Source: Eulemur rufifrons (lineage: Eukaryota > Chordata > Mammalia > Primates > Lemuridae). Taken from it: a stretch of 64,000 bases of DNA. The DNA is taken from NCBI RefSeq assembly GCF_041146395.1, contig NC_090997.1, positions 30,979,501 through 31,043,500 of the forward strand, given 5' to 3'. Below are positions 1 to 11,878 of this stretch, piece by piece. Made by a program: the position numbers and the translations under genes. Position 1 is the stretch's first letter, and the number at the start of each line of letters is the position of its first letter. The notes under the pieces were generated by a model that saw only the letters and a program-made list of their open reading frames with translations, had not been told where the DNA came from and searched no databases.

Positions 1-1785
1 ATTAATTTCTATGTATAAATTTTGTAAGTACAGATAACATGGCATTTTTTATACTTTTTGTGTCATTATTTTAAAAACTTTTTATCTCAGCTCAAAAGAA
101 TCCAGCAAGTTAAAGCATATTAATTACTAGGAATTTGTAGTCTCTTGTGTCTAAATGATACCAACGGACCAATTTCAACTCCAACTTGGAAAATTCAGCA
201 ACTTGTGTTTTTTGACTTACAGTTATCAAAAGCCTGCCTGAGGATAAAAGGTCCATAACATCCAGGAAAAGAGACTGTAGGGACTATTAGGAGAGCAAGA
301 AAAAATGCCAAGTGTTGAATTTGGAAAAGTCATAACAGGTTAGTCTGTGGCAATAAACAGAAAATGTTTCCTCTACAAACAATTCCCTGTGTAATTGAAA
401 TGAAATACAAGGAAATGTACCAAGACATAACTTTGATTTAGTCTTCACTGAGGAAGGCAAGAAACCACAGTGACAGAAATTAATAATAACTTGTGATATC
501 TCTTTCCTAAGATACTCTTTATTGAAAAGAAATAGTTTCAGAAATATACTCTTAGTATGAAAATGCATATATGTATGAATATACATTTATATCTATAAAT
601 GTATGTGTTTATATATGTGGGAGTTGGTATGGTATGTATGCATAGACGTGTGTGTGTCTGTGTATACAAATATATGTATGTGGCTGTAAGTAGAGTGCAA
701 ACCACAGAGTCCATAAGGAAATTTTGAATATCATAAAGGCCATCCTAAATACAACATTGTTTTTTCTATCTCCTATTCTGTATGTGACACTGGTACAACA
801 AAAATAATTTCTAGGGAGTACAGTTACAAGCCTCGATAATAACTTCCAAGAATTCAGGAATGTATACTTACCATCTGTTTTTCTCTATAAATGTACCACT
901 TAAAGATGTAAATAAGTCCTTCTTCACACATTGGGCAGCCTACACTAAATGCTACTGATGCTTAATGAGACATATTCATATATTCTACTACATTGAAAAT
1001 TAATGAGTTTATTGTATTTAATATTAAACTCCTTGTCTACTTCTATATGTCTATAAATTTGGAATTACAGGAACAGATCCATTTTCTTGTAAAAATTCCT
1101 TTTATGATTGTTTTCCTCTTGGTTATTCTCTACCTACCATCTTTTTTTTTCCTTCTTCAAAATGAAGAATTCACATTTTCTTCAGTCTTTAGTATTTTTC
1201 CTTCAATCATTTTACTTCCTCTTCTTTGAAATTTCTTCATTTCCTTTAGTAGCCAGAACTATATTTAGAACCCAGAACTTCCAGTAACAGCTTATTTTGT
1301 TGACATGTGTATCTAAAGAGTATCTACTTTGAATAATGTCCAGCTTTTGGGGGCACTTTCTGGTTGTATAAACATATTATCTACAATGAATAGATAGTGT
1401 CTTCTATAGGGCCAGTGATTTCATTGAGTACAGCACAGATTTCAATCCCTCACTGCTAGTTTCCTTCTTTTGAAAAATAATACCTTTTTCCAATAAAAAA
1501 TATCTGTGTTCTCTCCCACCCACGGATGTAGTAGTGTTTCTTTTGTTGTAAGGTCTTTTTGAGACTCAAATATGAAGTTAAAATAGATGAACAGTGTGGT
1601 TTCTTGTAACTCTGGCATTCTGTGAGTGTCGATGTGGAATCTCAATGCAAAAGTTTATAAGTGTCTAAAAGTCCTTTCCCCTGGCCTCTATGCAGACTTA
1701 TTTTCCTCTCAGAACAACTATTCTACCCTTCGCCCATTGGGTTACATTTAAATAATATATTTTATCCTTTGATAAATACCTCATC
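1..1785. other. AT-rich non-coding sequence
   Basis: I recognise no gene, RNA or repeat family here. There is a patch of alternating TA/TG-rich sequence around 565-685. Reading frames are under 100 codons, show no domain and look like chance. The stretch reads as intergenic or intronic DNA. Confidence 0.6.
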
Positions 1786-1789
1786 AATT

Positions 1790-2395
1790 CACAAAATGGC
1801 AAAGTAAATCTATGCAAATACATTTCCTGTGGTTAGCTGGATGGATTAGCTTATGCTGTGGTGAATGAAAAACAAACACACACACAAACCAATAAATCAG
1901 TGACTTCATAGAGCAGTTTCTGAAGCTATAGTGTTCACTATAGCAGTTACAGTGTGCTGACTGCGGTAAGAAATAGCCTCTTGATGTGCAGTGGCTCAAC
2001 ACAATAGGTATCTTTCTCTTCCTCAAGTTAGTGGAAGAAATAGGTGAAGAGGTTGGCAGAGTGGCCTTCCTCCACACTGTCGTTATGCAATCAGGTTGAT
2101 GAATATGTTGGCACCTTTAACATGTCTTCACAGGTTGCTTTGGGGTCAGGTCCCTTCCAGGCAACAGAAAGTAGAGAATAACATGAAAGAGCAAGTATGG
2201 AAGGTTTTAAAGACCCAGGCCTAGAAGTGGTGTCCATCTCTTCCATATACATGCTGTTGTCTAAAACTGCATCACATGACCATACTTAACTTCAAGGAAG
2301 AAGCCTGGAATATATTGTGTTTCCAGGAAGAAAAAGAAGAAAATTTTTTGGAGAATAGCTGGCAGTCTCTGTCACATAGACTTTATGCAGCAATA
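1790..2395 (-). repeat. Decayed LTR-like ancient repeat
   Basis: Scattered phrases such as a 'gtggctcaacacaat' segment near 1990 and a 'ggagaatagctggcagtctctg' type segment near 2350 resemble an old mammalian LTR-type repeat lying antisense. Divergence is high and I cannot name the family. It could instead be an old DNA transposon remnant. Confidence 0.35.
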
Positions 2396-3756
2396 TTGTC
2401 CGAGCGTCAGGAAAGATGTCATCATAGGAAGACACTAGCTACAGGCAGTTTTCAGTTAACTGTTTCAAGGTTGACTGTTTCAAGGTCTTTAGTGTTACCA
2501 ACGCATATTATTCAGCTGCCAGTTCCCAGAGTTGTTCTGTGGCTCAAGCATAGCTATGTAATGATTCTGATGTGGTACCATCCTTCTATCACAACAGGTT
2601 GCTGATAAACTTGTTCCGTGACAGCCAGCGTTCAAATGTTCACCGTATAAATGTGCCAAAAGAAAAATGAGATTTAAAACAAACCTTAAAAAGCCCCACA
2701 TTCCACACACCCATTGACAAGGCATTTGACTCTTTCATAAGTTCTTGTCTTGGGGAAGCAGGCTGGCTTAGTGGCAGGTTCTTCAGTGGTTAAAATAAGT
2801 TCTCAGATACAATGAACGCTTTTTTATTGGAGATGCTATTTTTTTCTTCCCTGAATTCCAAATTAATGAGATTTACAATATTAAGTTTATAAAATGCTAA
2901 GTTAATGAATTATAATGAGAAATAAGAATATTTCATTGTAAAGCTCCATTAATATGAAAAGGGAGGGCTGTATAAAAAATTTACATCATAATTAAAGTGA
3001 CTAAGGAAAGCAAGGGTTATAAGAGGAAAAATGTTAATATGAGAAAAATTGCTTTATGCCGGTCAGGAGACTCCAGAGGAAACCATTATTTGACTTTTAA
3101 AATTAACTAGTGCATGGCTATATTCAGAGTAAGCAGATCTTGGTTTCTGAGTTTACTCTAAGCTCAAGAATTTCTATTTGAAAACTGACCAATACTAAGA
3201 AAAATTACTCAACATGAGATAACTCTTGTTCATGTCTATGTGCAGTTATAAAGGCAGGTGCCGTACCAAGTCCTGTCACTCAGCATACAATGACCCTGGT
3301 ATTTTTGCAATTGTTCAATCCCCTTTCAGGCCCCCGTACCTTAGCACTTCCCCATACCAGATACTTGGTTACACCTGCCTGTCCAGGTCTTCTCCAAGAT
3401 AACACTTTGCCAGGGTTTGTCTTTCTAGCTGGCTCCATGCTGCTCACCTCTACTCGGCCATTTACCTTTCTGTCAGCACACATCTATCCCTGCAGCAGTC
3501 CCCACAAGGACTTGTCCCCTTGGGCACTCAAATGCAAATAGATGCCTGTGAGACTCACCAATATTAGGGCTGGTTCTTCTGTGCTCTATTAGTAAAAACG
3601 TAACTGCTAATGCAGGAATTTCAGGCATTCTTTACTCAGTGTGAGATTTTATTGTGGATGTGTCTTCATTGTTCCTCAAATATGACATATATCCATTGGA
3701 TAAAGATGCATTTTATGTGAAGAATTTTTTATTTTTATATGATTGACATAATATAT
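2396..3756. other. Unrecognised non-coding sequence
   Basis: No repeat family or gene recognised. 2460-2490 has a small direct repeat of a 'gtttcaaggt' word. 2850-3060 is very AT-rich. 3250-3540 is richer in GC and has short open frames on both strands with no recognisable protein. No CpG clustering or splice-framed exon stands out. Confidence 0.5.
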
Positions 3757-3819
3757 ACTTATATACATAAATTACTTATGTATATAAGTATTACTTATAT
3801 TACTTATATACATAAATTA
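3757..3819. repeat. AT-rich palindrome with direct repeat
   Basis: Arms at 3757-3770 (acttatatacataa) and 3776-3789 are exact reverse complements around a 5-nt spacer. The left arm plus spacer recurs as an 18-bp direct repeat at 3802-3819. This is a local AT-rich cruciform-capable sequence, probably produced by replication slippage. Confidence 0.8.
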
Positions 3820-3869
3820 TATGTAGGAATGGGTGAAGGAGAAAACAGTAGCTCCCATATTTTACTATT

Positions 3870-4075
3870 ATGTGCCATTCACCTAAGTACTTTATATGTT
3901 TCCTAAATTAATCCTCCCAAGAACTATTTATGGATTTTCATCCTTGTTTTGCATGTGAGGAGATAGGTTTTTAAAGATATGCAAATTGTACAAGCTTACC
4001 CAGCTAGAAAGTGGGAAATGATCTTAGAACACAGATCTGTCTGGGACCAATACCCATTGTCTTAACTACAACCAG
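3870..4075 (-). repeat. MIR SINE, antisense
   Basis: In order, the segment shows the features of a reversed MIR: an 'aattaatcctcccaagaac' part, a 'gcatgtgaggagata' part, a 'cccagctagaaagtggg' part and an 'acacagatctgtctgggacc' part. The order and spacing match. It is diverged, as expected for an ancient mammalian SINE. Confidence 0.7.
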
Positions 4076-4164
4076 TTTATCCTCACTGCAAATATATTTT
4101 CACTTTGGCTTTCTTTTTTTTATTCCTCAGTTTTTTATTTTATTTTATATGTATATATATATAA

Positions 4165-4390
4165 ATATACATTTTATTTCAGAATAGTACAGGGGTACAA
4201 ATGTTTAGGATATATTGCCTTTGTCCCACCCCAGTCAGAGCTACAAGCATGTCCGTCCCCCAGACAGTGTGCACCGCACCCATTAGATGTGAATATACCT
4301 ACCCATCCCTGCCTCTCACCTACCCATCCCTGCCTCTCGCCTGCCCGACACCCGATGAATGTTACTACCATATGTGCACATAAATGTTGC
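4165..4390 (-). mobile_element. L1 3' UTR fragment (lemur-type), antisense
   Basis: Reading the minus strand, this is the G-rich 3' UTR that recurs in this window near 8.1, 21.2, 26.7, 31.8 and 43.6 kb: a 'gtgcacactgtctggggga' segment, then 'aaaggcaata', then 'aaacatttgtacccctgta' before an A-rich tail. The tail appears on the plus strand as the T/A-rich run 4129-4170. No ORF2 is left, so this is a severely 5'-truncated insertion. A C-rich 19-bp word (acctacccatccctgcctc) occurs twice in tandem around 4298-4336, a small duplication in the UTR polypurine tract. I could not define target duplications. Confidence 0.88.
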
Positions 4391-4434
4391 AATATAAAGT
4401 GAATAAATTAGAATTTTTTTTATGTTTTGAAAGA

Positions 4435-4610
4435 AATTTAGAGATCACGTTATCTAAAGCAATTATTAAATTGAGACCCGTAGAGATGAAATGCTCCTAC
4501 TTCAAGGTAGCCTAATTGTTTAACAACATAGCATAAACTAGAATTAGAGTCAATATTCCTGCCTCTATTACATACTGTCTCCTACATGGTAGCCTAGATG
4601 ATAACTCATT
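4435..4610 (-). repeat. Possible MIR fragment, antisense
   Basis: A 'ttgagacccgtagagatgaa' part followed by 'actagaattagagtcaa' and 'cctgcctctatta' is consistent with a decayed reversed MIR. The match is weak. Confidence 0.4.
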
Positions 4611-5779
4611 AAATATGCTGTTTTAGAAACTGATCTTTTTCAAAACATCATTTTGGCCTTTTAGCATCTTAGGTGCAAGCATAGCATCTTGGAAAATGTG
4701 GGAAGACTCTAAACTTAATAGCAATGTATTAATTAGCAATATTATGTCATCAAGTTTATATTTTGAATCCAAAAGCCTCTAATACCTGATATATAAGATT
4801 AGAGTAAATACTACCACAATTCATGAGAAATGTAGCCGGACTCAACCTTTCAAGAAGAGCACAGAAAAAAACAAACAAACCAAAATTAAAAGCAATCTTA
4901 CTTGATCACATCTGAGATTAGACTATGTACATACTCCCACTCAGAGACCCACTGAGAGAGGAGCTCTCAGCAGAGTCCCCCACAGACATGAGGAGACATT
5001 CACACTGAGAGACAAAATGACTGTTCAGCTGCCTTTGTTGTCATGTGCCAGGGAAGTAACCAGCATTACTCCAACTCGAGGCCAATCAGTGGATTGCCTG
5101 TATTAAGAGGATGCTGCTACCCAACCATCAGTATGGTGTGTGCTCTGAGCAATTGTTTTTCCATCAGCAGTGATTGACTTGTGTGGCTCTGTTCTTCTTA
5201 AAACCAAGGGCATGAATTTTCAAGACAGCTGGTCAGGGTTTGGGACGTATTCTGCAGCTGTACTGGGGCCAAGGTACAAGCCCACGTAGGGAAGAGCTCA
5301 CGCTCTCAACTTAATTAGCTTCCAGCCTTTACCAGCGAAACTAAATGGCCAGAGAGCACATTCTCATGAAGCTCTGCCTATGCACATACACTCATATACA
5401 ATTATAGAAAAAAGACAGATGCACTTTGATTATGCAAATCACCGAGGACCATTGTAGGTCCCCAGACCAGGTTTTGAGATCATTCTAAATTAACCCCTGT
5501 AAAGAAAGTGTAGGAAGAGATCAATTTAGCCACTTGACATCTTTCTCATGGAACATGCTCTCTAATTAAAAATATTCAATAAATGAAATACGTGCCAAAA
5601 TTAGATCAAAGCATAATGTTAGAGGATTTCATTTTCCCCCAACATTTTGTTAATGATTGTTAATGTTAGGGTCACTGATTCTAAACTCATCAATACCAAT
5701 TTCTGGTCTCCTTGAGGCTAAGACGCATTCCTTCCTGAGCCATGCCTGTGACCTTTTGAAACAGCATATCTGATTGTGT
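4611..5779. other. Unique non-coding sequence, possibly part-constrained
   Basis: No repeat family is recognised. The interval 5030-5480 has mixed composition without low-complexity decay. It contains a TTAATTAG-type core near 5310 and an octamer-like ATGCAAAT at 5432-5439. That is the texture of a conserved non-coding element, but it is only a by-eye impression. Confidence 0.4.
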
Positions 5780-5900
5780 TAGGATTTAGCTTCTAGTTCC
5801 AGCCCTGCTTCTTACTTGCCACATGTGGGCAAATCTCAAGCACTATGTGCCTTGTTTGTCTCATCTTACAATGAAGTACTTAGACTTGATCATAACTAAG
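5780..5900 (+). repeat. Possible partial MIR
   Basis: A 'cagccctgcttcttacttgcc' type phrase followed by 'gtgccttgtttgtctcat' and 'aatgaagtacttag' matches the middle of a MIR in sense orientation, diverged and incomplete. Confidence 0.45.
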
Positions 5901-5999
5901 ATGCCCCAATTTTTTAATGTCTCAATTTCGAAACTTCCACAGCCTGTATTTTTTTTTTCCTTTCTGATATTATCAGTTAACAAAGTTCCTCCCAGACTA

Positions 6000-6487
6000 T
6001 TCACCCAAAGTAGAAAACTACGTCTTCAATACGACCTTCAAGGTTCTGTGGGAACTGCCTGCTCCCAGATTCCCTCTCCTGCTTGATTCCTACTGCTCTC
6101 CTGGCCTCCTCACCTCTCCTCATGCAATGACCTTTGCACCAACTGGAGTGCTTCCTCTCTAGATAACTGTGTGGCTTGCTTTCTCATTTCTGTTAGGTAT
6201 TCAAGTATCACCTTCTCAGTGAGGCATTCTCTGGTCACTCTTATGAGATACACCTGTCCGCAACCTGAATCTATCTTCCTTCTCCCACTTTGTTCTACCT
6301 AGCATTTACTGCACAAATACTGTATATTTTATTTATTTATCCCACTTATTACTTCCCCCTGCTCCCATGCAAGCCCCATTAGGGGAGGGATTTGTATCTC
6401 TTTTATTCACTGCTGCACCTAAAACAGTGGCTGGCACAAAGTAGCTGCTTACTAAATGTTTGTTGAGTGAAAAAAGGAATGAATGAG
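6000..6487 (+). repeat. L2 LINE, 3' end
   Basis: The segment follows the L2 3' region in order: 'cctttgcacc', then 'ttcaagtatcaccttctcag', then 'aggcattctctggtcactc', then 'aagccccattaggggaggg', then 'aaaacagtggctggcacaaa', ending at 'atgtttgttgagtgaa'. L2 is an ancient mammalian LINE, and no coding capacity remains here. Confidence 0.75.
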
Positions 6488-6625
6488 TGAAATTAATCTC
6501 CTTCTTACAATCCTATCTAGGAACTCCTGTCCATATATTTCTGATATCATGAATGGTTTGGTTGTTTGGTTATATTATCCAAAAAGATCCAATCAAAGAT
6601 CACTAGTGAATTTTATTTCTGTGGG

Positions 6626-6971
<346 letters not shown>

Positions 6972-6981
6972 TATTTCTGTT

Positions 6982-8103
6982 TTTTAAATAAAAATATTTT
7001 GGAGTGAGGAAAGAATAGTCTTATTTCTTTCAAGCTCTAAATCTGATTTTTTATGTTTTAAAAATTCATGCATTATTTCATAATTATCCCCTCAAAATGG
7101 ATTTCTCTTGTGGAGCCCTTGCTTCTTGTAGCTTTCACAGCATCTGGGGGAAAATCTTGAAAATATAGTGTTTAAATTCAGGTCCCAAATGTGACTGTTC
7201 TTAATGCAAATTGAGTATGAATCTATTAGAAACCATTACTGGGATAAATGTTCTCCTATTATGTAAATCTGTGTCTTTAATCTGAAATGTGGAAAGTGAA
7301 TTGCTTTCCAGAATATCTAATCTGTGATTCTGTAATTAGGTGAGCAGGTGGTTAATTACAGGTGCTGTTAGTGACTTGCCCCTCATAACAAGAACATAAA
7401 TAGCTAATTCTGTGTGTCCCAAGTTAGCCACTGGGGCAGTTGTGTTGGCTACACAATTTTTAAATCCACAAGTATGTTAAGTGCCTGAATGCATATACAG
7501 AACTAGGTACGTGTTTTTATTTTATAAATATCAAAGTTGATCCTACACAAATCATGCACAGTTAAGATATTTTTGTGTGACAATTTATATTGATTTTATA
7601 TACTGCATTACAGCAGCATCTGGTTGCATGTCATTTGTATCACTATGACTAAACTGAAGATCCTGGAACTTCATTGATGTACTCAGTTTATGATCTAATT
7701 TATTCTCTAATAACTATTTAAGTCATAGTGTTAAAGAAAAAATTATAAAACATGTTCGGGTGCTGAGCTTAGAGTTATAACCAATAACGTGTAGCCATAG
7801 AAGTGAATTCCACATGAAATATCCTCCCAGATATTAAAAAGACCATATTTAAAATGTGGGAAACATCAGAAACTCAACACCCCCTAAAAAATTAGCTTCT
7901 CAGTTTTAGACTCCATAAGAAACATTTATAAAAGACAGAGAAGGAACTTAGAGTTGGGGCAGAGATTGACCTGTGGCAGAAAACAAGAGAGGAAAACTAT
8001 ATAGTTGTTAAACATTCACGAAGTCCCTGACCCTTCCTCTTATTTCCACACATATACCTTTGAGACCCAGGGAGTTGTACTGTGGTCTTTCTTCGAGTTT
8101 GAT
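6982..8103. other. Unique non-coding sequence with candidate conserved block
   Basis: No repeats recognised. 7190-7460 is compositionally balanced. It includes TAATTAG (7333-7339), CAGGTG (7345-7350), TTAATTA (7352-7358) and a second CAGGTG (7359-7364), a tight cluster of homeodomain-like and E-box-like motifs. The function is unknown. Confidence 0.45.
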
Positions 8104-8114
8104 GACTTTAAAGA

Positions 8115-8363
8115 GTTTTTTTTTTTTTTTCAGCATATTATGGGGGTACAAAACTTTAGGTTATGTATATTGCCTTTGCCCCCCGCCCCGATTCAGAGCT
8201 TCAAGCATGTCCCTCCCCAGACAGTGTGCGTCACATTTGTATTTTCCTGGATAGAGCTGGAACCCATTCTACTAAGTGAAGTATCCCAAGAATGGAAACA
8301 TAAGCACCACATGTACTCACCATCAAATTGGTTTCACTGATCAACACCTAAGAGCACACATAG
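8115..8363 (-). mobile_element. Truncated L1 with inverted 5' half (twin-priming type)
   Basis: Positions 8115-8232 are L1 3' UTR in minus orientation: poly(T), 'cagcatattatgggggtaca', then the C-rich UTR. Positions 8233-8363 are the end of L1 ORF2 in plus orientation, readable as ...[16 protein letters not shown]... with a stop at 8338-8340. The same 11 bp (gactttaaaga) flank the whole unit at 8104-8114 and 8364-8374. One insertion with an internal inversion therefore explains it. This structure is known for L1 and is attributed to priming on both target strands. No full ORF survives. Confidence 0.92.
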
Positions 8364-8374
8364 GACTTTAAAGA

Positions 8375-9035
8375 CTTTTAAAGACACACGGACAGAAGGA
8401 ATAACATGGAGAAAGAAAGGTGTGGGAGAAAAATCTAAGAAGTATGGCAGAATAATAGGCTAAAAGTAAATGGAGAATAAGGGTTAACATTTTCACTTCC
8501 AAAATGTTGTAACTGTCTTTTACAGAAATAGGAAGTTCCTTTTCAAAAAGGTATGACACCACAGCCTTGTCCTAAAGAAGAGTTAGTCAAGTTTAATATT
8601 ATGGCCATATGAAAATGTGGAAAATTTAGAATGGAATTCATCAGGCAAAGATCTTTTGACTTATCTCTGAAGCCCCCTTTCCTCAAAAAAGTTCAATATT
8701 GGAATTTGGTAAGGGTAGCTTAAATTACATTAGAAACATAATAGTAATTTTAATACCAAAATGTGAGCTGCAATGATACAATAATGAACCTGATTCCTGA
8801 AGCCACACATCAAAAGTGATCTTTCGTGACTTCATAGTCAATTTTTATGTATGTACTTCCTTTGCCCACAGTTCCTTGCTTATGAATTGTCTCCATGCTA
8901 GATTAATGTCAGGATTTAAGGAGAGCTCCTACTTTTCATGTGATGATGAGAGACCTGCACTGATAATCACTATTTGCAGTGGAAGACATGATTTGATCTC
9001 TGGTCTATGACTCTCAAATCTACCTTCCATTTTTC
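8375..9035. other. Unique non-coding sequence
   Basis: No gene or repeat recognised. The frames present are short and without motif. Confidence 0.5.
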
Positions 9036-9039
9036 TACC

Positions 9040-9500
9040 AGAATATTTTATTTTTTGATTATTCCTCACCACCTCATTACCTAAAGTGTAGGCTCCTCAA
9101 CATGGTTTATGAAACCCTGCATGATCCAGCCTCATCTTCCATCATTTTCTCTTCCCCTCCTACACCTCTGCCTTGTCATCACAGTAGCTGGCTATTTGTA
9201 GTTTCCCCAACACACCACACTGATTCACACTTTTGTCCATGCTGTTCCATTTGCCCAGAATAACTTAATACACATCCTCTTTGCCTGGCAAATTTAGGTC
9301 AATTCTCCAGTCCCTACTCTCAGTTTTCCCAAAGCACTTTTTACCTACCACACATAGCACATGATGCTGAGCTTCAGTGTTAGTGACAATCTCCCTGCTA
9401 GTGTATAGGTCTAAAGGCAAAAATTTGCCCCTTTAACTTGATTTCTCCAATCCCCAACATGGTGCCTTATTGTAGACACTCATTGTCTGTTGAGTGAAAC
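9040..9500 (+). repeat. L2 LINE fragment, sense
   Basis: Contains 'aggctcctcaacatggtttatgaaaccctgcatgatccag', 'tttgtccatgctgttcca' and 'ttgcccagaataactt' type phrases in L2 order, and ends near 'cattgtctgttgagtgaa'. The internal part 9330-9420 is more degraded. The first phrase is the well-known L2 segment encoding no protein in its present state. Confidence 0.7.
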
Positions 9501-9531
9501 TGCACAGTGTACCTTAGTCTGCACAATATAT

Positions 9532-9556
9532 TCATTCATCCATCCATCCATCCAGT
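9532..9556. repeat. (CATC)n microsatellite
   Basis: Short run of ATCC/CATC units just after the L2 3' end. It probably grew from the TGAATGAA-type L2 terminus. Confidence 0.8.
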
Positions 9557-10774
9557 CATTCAAATGACAAATATCAGATTTCACATATTTACGAAGGCCC
9601 TTGCTACTTACTGAGATATCACATTCTTGTAAGTGAAGAATGATTAGCTTAAAAGTTTTAAAATTGCTGCAGCTTTGACAGTTTAAAAGTGATAAACTGA
9701 ACAGAGAACATCGAAAATGCATTTTGCCTGCATCTGGTTATTTAAGTAGCACTGAAACTCTTAATAGGTTTTACAAGTATTCTAAAATTCAAGACCTGAT
9801 TTATTGAGTTGGATTTGAGAGCTAATTCTCATACAGCTAATAACCTAATGTGACAAATTGCCTCGTATGGAAGAAGATGTCCAATATATCTAATAAAAAG
9901 AGAGAAAAGAATAAACTCACTACTTCATGCCTTGACAATATTTGCCCTTCCCAGCCACATGTCCCCAGATACCACCTCCATTAACTTTAAAACAAGATAA
10001 ACATCTACATTTGGATATAGGCCACCAAGCACGATGTGTGTGCTTGTTTTCATGTGCTGAAATAGAAATAACAATTCACAATGTTTTAGTTGCTTCCAAG
10101 AAGATACAGAATTTAACATTATGCCATCAGGTAACTCAGGGAATACCTTTTGCTCTTTGTCAAGGTACGTTACAAACTCCAGATTATTACAGAATTTAAG
10201 CCAACCATATTTTTAAGGATTATTAGATGCAGGAGTAAATTGAATCATCATAGAATGGGGAATCAAGAGCAGCCTGTTATTATCATCAGTCCCAATCAGT
10301 CAATCGACTGCTGTCATCTAATATTGGAGCTGTTTCCAAAGCAGATGCTGAGTGCAGATACTCTCTATCAACAGAAAACTTTTTATAGGCCAACCTGTTT
10401 CTGCAAAATTGATAAAATTCAACTGCTTCTTAGAAGAGAAAGATAATAGTTTGATAGCATGGAGAATATTTTTTCTTCGTTTGCAAGCTTTGAATGAGAG
10501 AACTCATGTAATAGTAACTATTTGAGTACTAATATTTTTTAAAAGCTCCAAGGAAAATTAATCCTTTTCACTCATTTGGAAATAGGAGAGTGTCTGTATA
10601 TTTCTTACACATATTTAGTGAAAATTAAAAAATAAACACAAAATACGATAATTAGAAGACAGTTTTATGCATGCTCCTTTATTTAATTTAAAAATATTTA
10701 ATTGAAAACCTATTTTCAATTAATTGAGTGCCCAAATATTGTAATCGTCTTTCATGGAAATGGGAAGCTTCTTT
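9557..10774. other. Unrecognised non-coding sequence
   Basis: No family recognised. Open frames of up to 98 codons (10150-10446, plus) lack homology that I can identify and have no promoter or splice context. I treat them as chance. Confidence 0.5.
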
Positions 10775-11370
10775 TTCAATAAGGTATCACTATTCTAGGT
10801 TAAGTAATGGACGTGATCCGTGCCCTCAAATTAGTGAGGAAGATAATGTTAGAAAATGATAAAATTATGTGAAGGAAACAAAGCAGGACAGCGTGACGAA
10901 GAACGACTGTGTCAGCAGAGAGGCTGAGAGGGCCTTATGCTAGACAGCATGGTCAGGGAAAGGCATTGCGAGGTGATATTTGAGTCCAGAACTGAATGAG
11001 AAGGAGCCCTGGGAAGAGCAGGAGTGAGAGTGCTACAGCTGAGGATGGAGCTAGACAATGGTCCTAAGGCAGGACACAGCTTGTTGTGGCAAAGAGCGGA
11101 AGGGAGGTCCACCTGGCTGGGCATGTTAGATGAGAAAAGACAGTTAGACCAGGGTCAGATTATGTGGGGTCTTTAGGCCATTTTAAGGACTTTGGATATT
11201 TTCAAAAAGCAATGATAAGCCATATGCTTCCTTTAGCTAAGAGAACAACATGATGATTTATTGGTGTAATTTTTAAACTATTCCTCAATTTGCTGTGTAG
11301 ACAATGAATTGTAAAGAGACAAGAATGAGAATAGGAAGACCAGTGTTGCTAAGAAAATAAGAGACTGACT
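10775..11370 (-). repeat. L2 LINE, antisense
   Basis: Reversed L2 sequence in consistent order: 'gtgccctcaaattagtg', 'gaggtgatatttgagtcc', 'accagggtcagattatgtggggtctttaggcc', 'aaggactttggatatt', then 'ttgtaaagagacaagaatgag' and 'gaagaccagtg'. The long collinear match makes L2 the best call. No coding remains. Confidence 0.65.
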
Positions 11371-11439
11371 TCCAACTCTTGTCAAAGCTACTCCAGATAA
11401 TTGTCAATTCTATCATTGAGTATTTAAAATAAAAATGAC

Positions 11440-11540
11440 CATAGAGGCCATTGTTTTCCCTCATATTACAGCAGGAGAAACTAAGCCCCAGGGATGTTAG
11501 GTAACATAGCTTACTACTTGATCAACTGTGTCATAGCAAT
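11440..11540 (-). repeat. MIR-like fragment, antisense
   Basis: 'cagcaggagaaactaagccccagggatgttaggtaac' matches the reversed MIR core. Confidence 0.5.
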
Positions 11541-11624
11541 GTCTGTTACTGCTCCTATAACCAGCCTTCCAGGAGGCCAGACCTTACAAGTCAAAGCAGA
11601 CACCAGGTTTCCTTAAGCCATTGA

Positions 11625-11878
11625 GGAGGTGGCACAGCCAAGTGGTAAAGGTACCCACTGTGGATCAGAATGACCTGATTTTCATACCCTTCAGCACTTT
11701 ACTGTTTGTATGACTGTGGGCAGGTTACTTAACCTCGTTGGGCCTCAGTTTCCTTATCGATGAGCAGAGATGATAATAATAATATCTACCTTCTAGGGTT
11801 GATTTGAGAATTATATGAGTTAAAATTCATAAAGCACTAAGAATAGCACCATATATATACAATAAAATGGCTACTAAC
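11625..11878 (+). repeat. MIR SINE, near full length
   Basis: All MIR landmarks are present in order: 'aagtggtaaaggtaccca', 'tgactgtgggcaggttact', 'ctcagtttccttatc', 'tgataataataatatctacc', 'gggttgatttgagaatta', and an 'aaagcactaagaatagcacc' end. This is one of the best preserved ancient SINEs in the window. Confidence 0.85.

Noticed and set aside
567..685. Possible promoter or origin-like AT/TG-rich tract
   Set aside because: Simple TATA/TG-rich low-complexity sequence with no gene next to it.
6300..6345. AATAAA/TATTTAT words as a polyadenylation site of a host gene
   Set aside because: They lie within an L2 3' end and no upstream coding exon is seen.
8005..8340. 111-codon plus-strand frame
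   Set aside because: It runs from unique sequence through antisense L1 UTR into the sense ORF2 end; an artefact of the inverted L1.
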